From CAYNWT01 sp964450955 (GTDB taxonomy: Bacteria > Planctomycetota > Planctomycetia > Planctomycetales > Planctomycetaceae): 64,000 nucleotides of DNA. Each line of letters begins with the position of its first letter. Positions within the stretch are counted from its first letter, which is position 1. Both the position numbers and the translations under genes were made by a program. This document shows positions 42,422 through 51,239 of the stretch, piece after piece. The stretch spans positions 124,001 through 188,000 of the forward strand of contig CAYVFI010000006.1 of the NCBI GenBank assembly GCA_964450955.1, read 5' to 3'. The notes below the pieces were generated by a model. That model saw only the letters and a list, made by a program, of their open reading frames with translations, did not search any database and was not told the DNA's origin.

Positions 42422-45400
42422 ATGTGCCTCAAGACGAAGTACGCCTTGTCAGTCATTTGCATGATGCTGGTGGGCTCCGATTCTTCGCGAGCCGACGAGA
42501 TTAGCTTCAATCGCGACATCCGGCCGATTTTGTCGGACAAGTGCTTCTACTGTCACGGCCCTGACGAACACAACCGCGCGGCAGACCTGCGTTTGGACAC
42601 GTTTGCAGGGGCGACCGCAGATCGTGATGGATCGTTCGCCATTAAACCGGGTTCGCTGGAGGCAAGCTTGCTGTGGGAGCGAGTGAACTCAGATGACGCG
42701 GACGTTCGTATGCCTCCGCCTGAGTCGCACAAGTCGCTTTCAAAGCGTGAGGCTAAGTTGTTGGGTGAGTGGATTGAATCCGGGGCTGAGTACGAAGGCC
42801 ACTGGTCTTTCACTGCTCCGGAAAAGTCTGAAGTTCCGCCTGTGCTGGACCGGTTTGGCCAGAGCCCGATTGACGCGTTCGTTTACAGGCGGATGCGCGA
42901 AGTCGGGCTGGAACCGGCCGATCGCGCGAGTAAAGAGATTCTGGTTCGCCGTGTGACATTCGACTTAACGGGACTGCCGCCGACGCTGGCTGAAGTGGAC
43001 GCGTTTCTAAACGATGAAAGTTTAAACGCGTACGAGAAGCTTGTTGATCGCCTGCTGAGTTCAAACCGATTTGGCGAACGCATGGCGCTTGATTGGATGG
43101 ATGCAGCGCGCTACGGCGACACTAGTGTATTCCACGCCGATGGGCCTCGCGACATGTGGGTATGGCGCGACTGGGTGATTGATGCTTACAACAAAAATCT
43201 GCCGTACAACGAGTTCACTCGCCAACAGATTGCAGGCGACATGGTCGAAGGTGCGACGTGGAAAGAGCAGGTGGCGACCGGGTTTCTTCGCAACAACGCC
43301 AGCACCGATGAGGGTGGTTTGATTGATGAGGAGTACCGCGTTGAGTACGCCGTTGATCGCGTGAAGACGACATCGATGGTGTTTCTCGGTTTGTCCATGG
43401 AGTGCGCGCAGTGTCACGACCACAAGTACGACCCGATTCCGCAGAAGGACTATTACCGGTTCTTCGCGTACTTCAATCAGTCAGCCGATCCTGGCCGGCA
43501 GACTCGCAATGGGAATCAGGCTCCGATTGTTGATGTCCCGGATGAGATGAAGCTGGCAAAGATTCCCGGAATCGAAACGCAGCTCGCAGCGACCAGGGCT
43601 GAACTCACATCGCTTCGTGAATCGGCCGAGCCTCGATTCGTGAAGTGGTTGGATGAGATGGAAACGAGGCCAAATAAGTCGCAGCAACTTCCTGGCGGTC
43701 TGGTTGCTCACCTGGCACTTGACGAAAACAAGGGGTCCGACGCCGCCAATGCCGTCGGAAGCAATAACGGATCAGTCAAAGGCAAGCCCAATTGGGGCGC
43801 TGGCAAAGTAAACGGTGCGTTCCACACGGATGCCGGGACGTTTATCGATGCTGGCGACATTGGCGACTTCGAAAGTACACAGGCGTTTTCGTACGGATGT
43901 TGGTTCAAAGCTGATGGCCGAATCGTGGGGGCTCCGATTGCTCGTATGCACGACGGCGACGGGCACCGCGGTTACGACATTCATTTAAGTGGCGATCGGC
44001 TGGAGATGCACTTGATTCATAACTGGCCCGGCAACGCGCTCAAAGTTTCTGCACCAGCACCGATGAAGTCGAAAACGTGGCACCATGCCTTCGTGACCTA
44101 CGACGGTTCCGGAAAACCCGAGGGCGTGAAGATGTACCTCGACGGAAAGCGTCTGACGAAGGTTGACTTCCCGACAAACAACCTGAAGTCTGAGACGGTT
44201 CGAACGAAGAAGTCATTCAGTATTGGAAGACGAACTTCCGGTAGTCAGTTTACTGGCTGGGTGGATGATGTTCGCATCTATGAACGTCAACTTTCTGACA
44301 GCGAAGTCGGACAACTGGCCGGCATCGATACTATCGCTCCGCTACTGGCGATCGCTCGCGACAAACGGACTCCTGCGCAGGCACAGCAGCTTCGCGATCA
44401 TTACCTAAACACGATGGACAAACCGTTCATCGAAACTTCGGGAAAGCTGGCGAGGCTTGAGTTGCAGCAGGCGGATCTGAAGAAGCCGAAGAGTACCGTG
44501 ATGGTGATGAGGGACCTGCCGAAAGGCCGCATGACTTACGTTCTCAAACGCGGCATGTACGACGCGCCTGATAAGGAATCGCCGGTTGAACCAACAACGC
44601 CTTCGTTTCTGCCGTCACTGGAGGGTCAGCCAAAGAATCGGCTTGGTCTGGCCAATTGGCTGGTCGACAGGTCCAACCCGCTAACGGCACGGGTTACGGT
44701 GAATCGGTTTTGGAAGATGTTTTTCGGAACCGGCATCGTGAAGACGGTTGAAGAATTTGGCATGCAGGGCGAGTGGCCCAGCCATCCGGAACTGCTGGAT
44801 TGGCTGGCCGTCGATTTTCAGGAGAACGGTTGGGACGCCAAGCGATTGATCAAGATGATGCTCATGTCGGAAACGTACAAACAGTCATCGCGTTCGACTG
44901 CGAAGCAACTGGAGATTGATCCCGAAAACCGGTTCCTCTCACACGGACCACGCTTTCGTTTGCAGGGCGAGTTTGTTCGTGACCAGGCTTTGGCGCTGAG
45001 CGGTTTGTTGGTTCCCACCATTGGCGGCCCCGGCGTGAAGCCGTATCAGCCCGATGGCTTGTGGAATGAAGTGAGCCTGGATAAGGGCCTTAGATTCAAA
45101 CGCGACAACGGCGACAAGCTTTACCGCCGCAGCATGTACATTTACTGGAAGCGGTCGGCTCCGCACCCGGTGATGACAATCTTCGACGCACCAACCCGCG
45201 AGAAATGCAGCGTTCGTCGTAACACCACAAACACACCACTGCAGGCGCTGGTCATGATGAACGACCCGCAGTTTCTGGAAGCCAGTCGCTTCCTGGCCGA
45301 ACGTATCCTCAAAGAAGGAGGAGTCACAGAAGACTCACGCCTTGAATTCGCCTACCGAACTGTCACTGGTCGCAAGCCAACTGCACAGACAATCGAGGTT

Positions 45401-45580
45401 CTGCGAACGGCGCTCGGTAAAGAACTGGGCGCGTTTGCTAAAGACAAGGATCGTGCGAACAAGCTGTTGATGATTGGTGAGAAGCAGCGGGACCAGTCTT
45501 TGGATGTCGTTCGGCACGCGGCCTGGACAATGTTGTCCAGCATGTTGTTGAATCTCGATGCCAGTGTGACACGAGGGTAG
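42422..45580 (+). CDS. Planctomycete PSCyt1-DUF1549-LamG-DUF1553 protein
   Basis: The 1052-residue exported protein has a signal peptide ending near SSRADE and a cytochrome-c-like domain with C41-x-x-C44-H45 (CFYCHGPDEH). A DUF1549 domain (about 135-345) with a second CAQCH (C328/H332) follows. A LamG/concanavalin-like domain (about 425-625; LVAHLALDENKGSDAAN to GWVDDVRIYERQLSDSEV) comes next, then DUF1553 (about 740-1045; ANWLVDRSNPLTARVTVNRFW, TPLQALVMMNDPQFLEASR). This family is hugely expanded in planctomycetes and is always found with a DUF1501 partner, as here. It is thought to act in the periplasm on complex carbohydrates, with an unknown reaction. It is first in an operon with the 45588 and 46021 genes. 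Confidence 0.95.
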   Translation: MCLKTKYALSVICMMLVGSDSSRADEISFNRDIRPILSDKCFYCHGPDEHNRAADLRLDTFAGATADRDGSFAIKPGSLEASLLWERVNSDDADVRMPPPESHKSLSKREAKLLGEWIESGAEYEGHWSFTAPEKSEVPPVLDRFGQSPIDAFVYRRMREVGLEPADRASKEILVRRVTFDLTGLPPTLAEVDAFLNDESLNAYEKLVDRLLSSNRFGERMALDWMDAARYGDTSVFHADGPRDMWVWRDWVIDAYNKNLPYNEFTRQQIAGDMVEGATWKEQVATGFLRNNASTDEGGLIDEEYRVEYAVDRVKTTSMVFLGLSMECAQCHDHKYDPIPQKDYYRFFAYFNQSADPGRQTRNGNQAPIVDVPDEMKLAKIPGIETQLAATRAELTSLRESAEPRFVKWLDEMETRPNKSQQLPGGLVAHLALDENKGSDAANAVGSNNGSVKGKPNWGAGKVNGAFHTDAGTFIDAGDIGDFESTQAFSYGCWFKADGRIVGAPIARMHDGDGHRGYDIHLSGDRLEMHLIHNWPGNALKVSAPAPMKSKTWHHAFVTYDGSGKPEGVKMYLDGKRLTKVDFPTNNLKSETVRTKKSFSIGRRTSGSQFTGWVDDVRIYERQLSDSEVGQLAGIDTIAPLLAIARDKRTPAQAQQLRDHYLNTMDKPFIETSGKLARLELQQADLKKPKSTVMVMRDLPKGRMTYVLKRGMYDAPDKESPVEPTTPSFLPSLEGQPKNRLGLANWLVDRSNPLTARVTVNRFWKMFFGTGIVKTVEEFGMQGEWPSHPELLDWLAVDFQENGWDAKRLIKMMLMSETYKQSSRSTAKQLEIDPENRFLSHGPRFRLQGEFVRDQALALSGLLVPTIGGPGVKPYQPDGLWNEVSLDKGLRFKRDNGDKLYRRSMYIYWKRSAPHPVMTIFDAPTREKCSVRRNTTNTPLQALVMMNDPQFLEASRFLAERILKEGGVTEDSRLEFAYRTVTGRKPTAQTIEVLRTALGKELGAFAKDKDRANKLLMIGEKQRDQSLDVVRHAAWTMLSSMLLNLDASVTRG

Positions 45581-45587
45581 GGTCCCA

Positions 45588-46004
45588 ATGGTCGAGAATC
45601 CATACGAACACCGCGAAGTATCAGCCATAGGTGACACTGTCCCGCGGCGAATTATTGCGCCGGAACTAACGGGGTGGGTCGCTTCGTTTGTGACCTGCGG
45701 CATGATTGGTGCCGTTGGCATGTCACTAACGGGCTTCGTAACCGGGTTCGCAATTGCGTTTTGCCTGGGTGTCTTTACGTTTCCGATTGTCGGTTTCTTT
45801 TGCCGACGCCGCGGCGTTTCTTGTGTTTTATGTGGCTGCGGAATCGCCGCAGTTTGCAGTACCTGGACTGTGAGCGGAATCTTTCGTGACTTTATTCCCG
45901 TCTCCGCAGAACTCTGTAGCGTGATTGGCTCGGCTATCGTCGTGCTAGTGGTGTGGTCTGCACCGGCCACGCGTTCAAGACGATTACATTCTTTTCCTCG
46001 ATAG
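45588..46004 (+). CDS. Small membrane protein inserted in the PSCyt/DUF1501 operon
   Basis: This 138-residue protein begins MVENPYEHRE, the short N-terminal NPYE motif seen on many small planctomycete membrane proteins. It then has three or four hydrophobic segments (WVASFVTCGMIGAVGMSL, FAIAFCLGVFTFPIVGFF, VLCGCGIAAVCSTW, AELCSVIGSAIVVLVVW). AGGG precedes the ATG, and it starts 7 bases after the DUF1553 stop and ends 16 bases before the DUF1501 start, so it belongs to the operon. Function unknown. Confidence 0.75.
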   Translation: MVENPYEHREVSAIGDTVPRRIIAPELTGWVASFVTCGMIGAVGMSLTGFVTGFAIAFCLGVFTFPIVGFFCRRRGVSCVLCGCGIAAVCSTWTVSGIFRDFIPVSAELCSVIGSAIVVLVVWSAPATRSRRLHSFPR

Positions 46005-46020
46005 GTGAGACGCAAAGAAC

Positions 46021-47481
46021 ATGAACCCATTCATAGAACAACAACAAAACCAAACTCGTCGCCAACTGCTGTTCAACGGTAGCCGTATCATGGGAGCGGC
46101 GGCGTTAAGTTCACTGTTACAGAGCGAAGGTGTTGCTGCGAAACCCGGCGACAAAAACGCCAATGGTGGTCTGGCGGACGTGCCGCACTTTACTGGTACG
46201 GCCAAGCGAGTCATCTACCTGTTCATGTCGGGCGGGCCCAGCCACATCGATATGTTCGATTACAAACCTGAGATCCGGAAGATTCACGGTCAGGAACTGC
46301 CGGAGTCAATTCGCCAGGGGCAACGTATCACGACGATGACCTCGGGTCAGAAAGCGTTCCCCTGTGTCGCGCCGATGTTTGAGTTCAGGAAATTTGGCGA
46401 GTGTGGCCGGTACGTGAGCGACATTTTGCCGCATGTTTCTGGCATGGTGGACGACATGACGGTCATCAAATCGATGCATACCGAAGCCATCAATCACGAT
46501 CCCGCCATCACGTTTATCAACACCGGGCGGCAGCAGCCTGGTAAACCCAGCATGGGTGCGTGGTTAAGCTATGGGCTGGGAAGTCCCAACGAAAATCTGC
46601 CGGCGTTTGTCGTGATGATCTCTCGCGGCAACGGGAACCTGCAGGCGTTGTATTCGCGGTTGTGGGGTAGTGGGTTTTTGCCTTCGCGTCACCAGGGAGT
46701 CAAGTTTCGTGGCGGCAACGAACCGGTTCTTTACCTGAAAGATCCGGCCGGCATCGATCGCGGAACCAGGCGCCGAATGCTGGATGGCCTAGCGCAATTG
46801 AACCAAAGTGAGTCCGAAAAGTTTGCTGACCCTGAAACGCTTACACGGATCGCTCAGTATGAGATGGCCTATCGCATGCAGACGGCGGTTCCTGAATTGG
46901 CGGACCTATCCGATGAGACGGAAGCGACGCTGGGGTTGTATGGGCCAGACGTGAAGAAGCCAAACACCTTCGCCCGTAACTGCATCATCGCACGTCGGTT
47001 GGCAGAGCGGGGCGTTCCGTTCATTCAGCTTTACCATCGCGGATGGGACCAGCACGGTAACCTGCCAAAACAATTGCGAGGCCAATGCAAGGACGTGGAC
47101 CAACCGGTCGCCGGCCTGGTGAACGACCTAAAGCAACGCGGCATGCTGGACGACACATTGGTCGTCTGGGGCGGTGAGTTCGGCCGGACTATCTACTCAC
47201 AAGGCAAGCTGACGAAAGATAACCATGGTCGCGATCATCATGGTCGCTGCTTTACAACATGTCTGTTTGGCGGCGGAACCAAACCCGGAATCGAATACGG
47301 CAAGACAGACACGCACTGCTATAATATTTTGGAGGACCCGGTCCACATCCGCGACCTGAATGCAACGATCCTGCACACACTTGGAATCAATCACGAACGG
47401 TTGACGTACAAGTTTCAGGGGCTGGATCAAAAGCTGACCGGTGTGGAACCAGCACGTGTTGTTCACGAAGTGCTGAGCTAA
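46021..47481 (+). CDS. DUF1501 protein (sulfatase-like fold)
   Basis: The 486-residue protein has a Tat-like N-terminus (QTRRQLLFNGSRIMGAAALS). The DUF1501 blocks KRVIYLFMSGGPSHIDMFDYKP, SDILPHVSGMVDDMTVIKSM, INHDPAITFINTG, MLDDTLVVWGGEFGRT and NHGRDHHGRCFTTCLFGGG carry conserved His/Asp residues like those of alkaline-phosphatase/sulfatase metal sites. DUF1501 proteins nearly always follow a DUF1549/DUF1553 gene in planctomycetes and are presumed to work with it in the periplasm. Last gene of the three-gene operon. Confidence 0.95.
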   Translation: MNPFIEQQQNQTRRQLLFNGSRIMGAAALSSLLQSEGVAAKPGDKNANGGLADVPHFTGTAKRVIYLFMSGGPSHIDMFDYKPEIRKIHGQELPESIRQGQRITTMTSGQKAFPCVAPMFEFRKFGECGRYVSDILPHVSGMVDDMTVIKSMHTEAINHDPAITFINTGRQQPGKPSMGAWLSYGLGSPNENLPAFVVMISRGNGNLQALYSRLWGSGFLPSRHQGVKFRGGNEPVLYLKDPAGIDRGTRRRMLDGLAQLNQSESEKFADPETLTRIAQYEMAYRMQTAVPELADLSDETEATLGLYGPDVKKPNTFARNCIIARRLAERGVPFIQLYHRGWDQHGNLPKQLRGQCKDVDQPVAGLVNDLKQRGMLDDTLVVWGGEFGRTIYSQGKLTKDNHGRDHHGRCFTTCLFGGGTKPGIEYGKTDTHCYNILEDPVHIRDLNATILHTLGINHERLTYKFQGLDQKLTGVEPARVVHEVLS

Positions 47482-47630
47482 ATAACTCTGCAACGAAAAG
47501 AGAGCGTGATTCACTCAGTCGCGTTCGCAACTTAACGCTCAGACATTGTGTCTATGGAGAAGAGACGGCAGGAACGCCAGCGATTGGCCGACAAGTTTTT
47601 GTGCCTTGGTCGTGCCGACTATCACGTCCG

Positions 47631-48398
47631 TCAGGTGGAGCGGTTCACTTCAGGTACTCCGATAAGCACGCGGTTCTTTGTTGTGATGAGCGGTGAGATT
47701 TGGTCCCACCGAACGTGGTAGCCGGCTTCGTGCATCTTGTAGGTTCGATCGACATCAATGGCGACGTCGGGGCCGAGGACCTGCTTCAGGCACGCTGGCG
47801 ATTGGTGCAACCGGTGGCTTCTGCAACAGGGCAGGACCGCAATTGGACCGCCCAATGAAATGGCGTGGTGGATGCATTGGTCGGTTCGGGTTCCGCAGGC
47901 ATGGACCCCCAGGATTGCCGTGCCTGGTTCAACATGTCGAGGCGTCTGCTTCACGGGAGCTTCCACATAATTGATCTTCTCCGCCGTCCATGGCGCAACG
48001 TCCTGAGCCGCTTCCAACACGAGATCAAAACTGGGCGGTCGGACCTTGTCCAGCAGGCACACACGTTGGACGTCGCGTTCGAACATTGCAAACAGAACGC
48101 CAACCAGGCCGTGACCACAACAAAGATCGGCCACGGATTCACTCCGAATTCGTTTCCGAATACACGCGTAAAACTCAAAGCTCTCAAGCACTTCTTTAAA
48201 CGGCATGGCTCGCCGCTTGCACAAGGCACGCGCGAAGACGGAGGAGAGGTAGTCGCCGGGGAACCAGCGTGTGTCAGATTCTCGCAGCTTGTCGCGGCAT
48301 GATGCCTTCTTTGCGAACGCATCGTCATTGAACTGCTTTAGGAAGCGAAACGGTTGATGCGTTTCGGCTTCCGCTTCGCTGAGGGCCAAGTTGGGCAT
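47631..48398 (-). CDS. SAM-dependent methyltransferase-like protein
   Basis: The 255-residue protein contains a glycine motif ESVADLCCGHGLVGVLFA, followed by an acidic residue region VCLLDKVRP, then ILGVHACGTRTDQCIHHA and IAVLPCCRSH. This is the pattern of Rossmann methyltransferases related to the TRM13/METTL25-type group (CGHG, HACG, PCC). The N-terminal ~75 residues lack similarity to anything I recognise. Substrate unknown; RNA is possible by family. It is convergent with the DUF1501 gene and divergent from the symporter. Confidence 0.82.
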   Translation of the reverse strand: MPNLALSEAEAETHQPFRFLKQFNDDAFAKKASCRDKLRESDTRWFPGDYLSSVFARALCKRRAMPFKEVLESFEFYACIRKRIRSESVADLCCGHGLVGVLFAMFERDVQRVCLLDKVRPPSFDLVLEAAQDVAPWTAEKINYVEAPVKQTPRHVEPGTAILGVHACGTRTDQCIHHAISLGGPIAVLPCCRSHRLHQSPACLKQVLGPDVAIDVDRTYKMHEAGYHVRWDQISPLITTKNRVLIGVPEVNRST

Positions 48399-48536
48399 GT
48401 GGTGGGATGTTCCGATTAGACGGGTAGGCGATGGGCATACACCAATACCAATTCGGTTATAGCAAAATCAACGGACTCGAATGTGGGTCTCGGAACCGGT
48501 GGTCGCTGGCGCGGCAGCAGGTTGCGTCCCGACCGC

Positions 48537-48562
48537 GTCAGGTTCATAGTACTGAACCTGAC
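48537..48562. promoter_or_regulatory. Perfect 10-bp dyad upstream of the symporter
   Basis: GTCAGGTTCA (48537-48546) and TGAACCTGAC (48553-48562) are exact inverted repeats with a 6-base spacer, ending 24 bases before the symporter ATG. The length and symmetry suit a dimeric repressor operator. It could also be an mRNA hairpin hiding the ribosome-binding site, since no strong Shine-Dalgarno sequence is seen. Confidence 0.65.
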
Positions 48563-48586
48563 ACGCCCGCTTTTGAGCTACACCGC

Positions 48587-50470
48587 ATGACGCTTTCGAT
48601 TCTTGATTGGACCATTATCGCAGCCTACGTCCTGGTGACGCTGGGCGTCGGATTTGCGTTTTCGAAACGTGCCGGGAAAAGCCTGAACGAGTTCTTCATC
48701 TCGGGGCGATCGTTGCCGTGGTGGGTTGCCGGAACCAGCATGGTCGCGACCACGTTTGCGGCCGATACGCCTCTGGCCGTCACTGGCATCGTCATCAAGA
48801 ACGGACTGGCCGGAAACTGGGTGTGGTGGGCCTTCGCTCTGGGCGGCATGATTACCGTGTTCGTTTACGCTCGGTTATGGCGTCGCAGCGAGGTTGTGAC
48901 CGACGTTGAATTTATCGAACTCCGTTATGGCGGCAAATCGGCGGCGGCTCTTCGCGGAATCCGGGCGGTCTATGTGGCTTTGATTGTGAACGCGATCATC
49001 ATTGGTTGGGTTTGTGGAGCCATGATTACGTTCTTCGATGCGACAGTTTTTCACGATGTCGCTGGTTCAGATGCAAGACAATGGTGGCTGTTAGTGGGGT
49101 GTCTGGCTGTTGTCGGCTTGTACGCGACGCTGTCTGGAATGTGGGGCGTTGCCGTTACGGACGTGATTCAATTTGTTCTGGCAATTGTCGGCTGTGTGTT
49201 ATTGGCGGTTGTTGCAGTGAACCATCTTGGCGGAGCGGAAGCACTACGTGAGAAGGTGACATCGCAGTTCGCCAACGGCGACCAGGCGATGAGCTTCCTG
49301 CCCAGCTTCACGGCTGAGAATAAGTGGATGCCGCTGCACGCGTTCATCATTATCGCTTTGATGCAGTGGTGGGCGACGTGGTACCCGGGAGCAGAACCGG
49401 GCGGCGGCGGTTACGTGGTTCAGCGGATGGCGTCATGCAAAGACGAACGCCACAGTTTGCTGGCGACGCTGTGGTTCCAACTGTGTCATTACTGTTTACG
49501 ACCATGGCCCTGGGTGCTGGTCGCGTTCGCTGCCTTAGCACTTTATCCGGAATTGCGAGCAGACCACGTCGCTGGGCACAGTCCGGGCGATGTCCTGGCC
49601 GACGGACGAAAAGTGCTTGATCCTGGAGCCGGCTACCCGATGGTCATCCGCGACCTGGCACCGTCAGGACTTCGCGGGCTCATGCTGGTCACGTTTTTCG
49701 CTGCGTTCATGTCGACAATCAGCACCCAAATGAACTGGGGAGCATCGTACCTGGTCAAAGACGTGTACCAGCGATTCATGAAACCCGAAGCCAGCGACGC
49801 TCACTACGCCAACGCGGCTCGAGTTGCATCAGTCATGGTGCTGGTGTGCGGCGGGATTGCGACGTGGATGATGAAGGACTTCTCAATCGACACCATCTGG
49901 AACATCCTGCTGGCTCTTGGGGCAGGGACCGGAGCCGTGTTCATGCTGCGATGGTTCTGGTGGCGCATTAATGCGTGGAGCGAGATTGTTGGTATGGTCG
50001 CGTCGCTGGTGTTCTTCCTTCTGATCGGCGTGAACGCAAACGTCGATGGAATCGCTCTGACGATTGACGGAGAGAAGGGCCTGCCAACAGAAATGGTCTT
50101 TGCTGAAACGGCTCAGCTAAAAATTGCATTGGTTGCGTTCCTGTCAATCGCCGCGTGGGTCATCGCGACATTCGCAACCAAACCGGAATCAGACGAAAAA
50201 CTAATCAGCTTCTACCAGCGAACGCGTCCGGGCGGAGGTGGCTGGAAACCAATCGCGGCCAAATGCCCCGGTGTCAAAGTCGACACTGATCTGGGACTAT
50301 CCATCATCGCTGCCATTGTGAGTTCCATTCTGATTTACAGTGTGCTGCCGCTAACCGGCTACATCATCTTCGGCGACACTCAGTCAGCAATGATCAGCGG
50401 AGCCGTTGCCGTCGTAGCGGGTATCGCAACCCTGGTGCTGGTTCGTAGACTCACGCGAACCACGAAATGA
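48587..50470 (+). CDS. Sodium:solute symporter (SSS family)
   Basis: The ATG at 48587 gives 627 residues; the frame is open to 48431, but that part is polar and overlaps the dyad. Thirteen or more hydrophobic helices start at LSILDWTIIAAYVLVTLGVGFAF. Family marks are the FFISGRSLPWWVAGTSMVATTFAADTPLAVTG block (residues ~30-60), the helix GLRGLMLVTFFAAFMSTISTQMNWGASYLVKDVY and a long C-terminal extension with two more helices. It resembles planctomycete symporters annotated for sugars or other organic solutes, but the substrate cannot be named. It is preceded by a perfect dyad, so expression is probably switched by a local regulator. Confidence 0.93.
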   Translation: MTLSILDWTIIAAYVLVTLGVGFAFSKRAGKSLNEFFISGRSLPWWVAGTSMVATTFAADTPLAVTGIVIKNGLAGNWVWWAFALGGMITVFVYARLWRRSEVVTDVEFIELRYGGKSAAALRGIRAVYVALIVNAIIIGWVCGAMITFFDATVFHDVAGSDARQWWLLVGCLAVVGLYATLSGMWGVAVTDVIQFVLAIVGCVLLAVVAVNHLGGAEALREKVTSQFANGDQAMSFLPSFTAENKWMPLHAFIIIALMQWWATWYPGAEPGGGGYVVQRMASCKDERHSLLATLWFQLCHYCLRPWPWVLVAFAALALYPELRADHVAGHSPGDVLADGRKVLDPGAGYPMVIRDLAPSGLRGLMLVTFFAAFMSTISTQMNWGASYLVKDVYQRFMKPEASDAHYANAARVASVMVLVCGGIATWMMKDFSIDTIWNILLALGAGTGAVFMLRWFWWRINAWSEIVGMVASLVFFLLIGVNANVDGIALTIDGEKGLPTEMVFAETAQLKIALVAFLSIAAWVIATFATKPESDEKLISFYQRTRPGGGGWKPIAAKCPGVKVDTDLGLSIIAAIVSSILIYSVLPLTGYIIFGDTQSAMISGAVAVVAGIATLVLVRRLTRTTK

Positions 50471-50561
50471 ATCCCTAAGATGTTCGACTGATTGAGTTGG
50501 ATTTGGTGGATTGTTCGGTAGTCTTTGTGTGTCTTTCAAAACTCGGGGTTGAGGTTTTGTA

Positions 50562-50906
50562 ATGATCGATTTTGCTACCAGAGACATTCCCGACACAGAC
50601 ATTCGTGTCGTGACCATGACCGGCAAGCTGGACAACGAAAGCAGCGAGTACTTCTTCACGTTTATCGAGGAACAGGTTGCCGGCGGGCACAAGAAACTGG
50701 TCCTGGACTGCGAGAACCTGGAGTACATCTCCAGCATGGGCCTTGGTTCGCTCATGCGGACTCACTCACGAATGAAGAAGCACATGGGCGACGTCAAGAT
50801 CGCAGCGATGCAGGACTTCGTCGCCGAAGCATTCCGTATCGTTGGGTTCGAGAAAATTCTCAACCTGCACGACAGTGTTGAAGACGCTCAATCAGCATTC
50901 GAATAG
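50562..50906 (+). CDS. STAS-domain anti-sigma-factor antagonist
   Basis: This 114-residue protein is a complete stand-alone STAS domain: IRVVTMTGKLDNESSEYF, KKLVLDCENLEYISSMGLGSL and GDVKIAAMQDFVAEAFRIVGFEKILNLHDSVEDAQSAF in order (the last spans residues ~74-113). S57 or S58 in YISSMG is the expected phosphoserine that switches partner binding. GAGG lies eight bases before the ATG. No anti-sigma kinase or PP2C phosphatase gene is adjacent, so its partners lie elsewhere. Confidence 0.93.
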   Translation: MIDFATRDIPDTDIRVVTMTGKLDNESSEYFFTFIEEQVAGGHKKLVLDCENLEYISSMGLGSLMRTHSRMKKHMGDVKIAAMQDFVAEAFRIVGFEKILNLHDSVEDAQSAFE

Positions 50907-50936
50907 GTGTGTATGTGGAACGCCCGAAATGTAGCC

Positions 50937-51020
50937 GACTCAGGCCCTTGAGTCGGCCGCGGTTTGTCCATGGTCGTCGCTCGGAACGCTAACGCGACGG
51001 ACAGACTGAGAGCCTCAGTC
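50937..51020. repeat. Imperfect palindromic intergenic repeat, copy 2
   Basis: GACTCAGGC (50937-50945) and GCCTCAGTC (51012-51020) frame an 84-base element with a GTCGTCGCT/AACGCGACG core. It resembles the element at 33277-33362 in its arms and core order. It lies between two convergent genes, where it may help end transcription. Confidence 0.6.
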
Positions 51021-51042
51021 AGCGACATCACTTTTCAGCCAA

Positions 51043-51225
51043 CTATTCGAGGTTCGACCGCACCGCAATCGGATCGCCGTTGCGGTCGAACTCAATTCGA
51101 ATCACATTCGGATGACAACACACCGGGCAGTCCTCAACGTATTGCTGCGAGTTCCCCCCAGTCGGGTCAACTGGAATCACGATTTCCTCACCGCAGGAAT
51201 CGCAGATGTAAGTTGTGTCATCCAT
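51043..51225 (-). CDS. CPXCG-type cysteine-rich small protein
   Basis: This 60-residue protein is TYICDSCGEEIVIPVDPTGG, then YVEDCPVCCHPNVIRI. It matches the Cys_rich_CPXG family (CPYCGE.i...D...g.q.YieDCpvCC.P), with the first pair as CDSC in place of CPYC. It should bind zinc through the CxxC and CxxCC sites. Function unknown; the family is widespread in bacteria. It begins 14 bases after the stop of the 51240-51947 gene and is co-transcribed with it. Confidence 0.88.
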   Translation of the reverse strand: MDDTTYICDSCGEEIVIPVDPTGGNSQQYVEDCPVCCHPNVIRIEFDRNGDPIAVRSNLE

Positions 51226-51239
51226 GTCGTAATCTCGTC

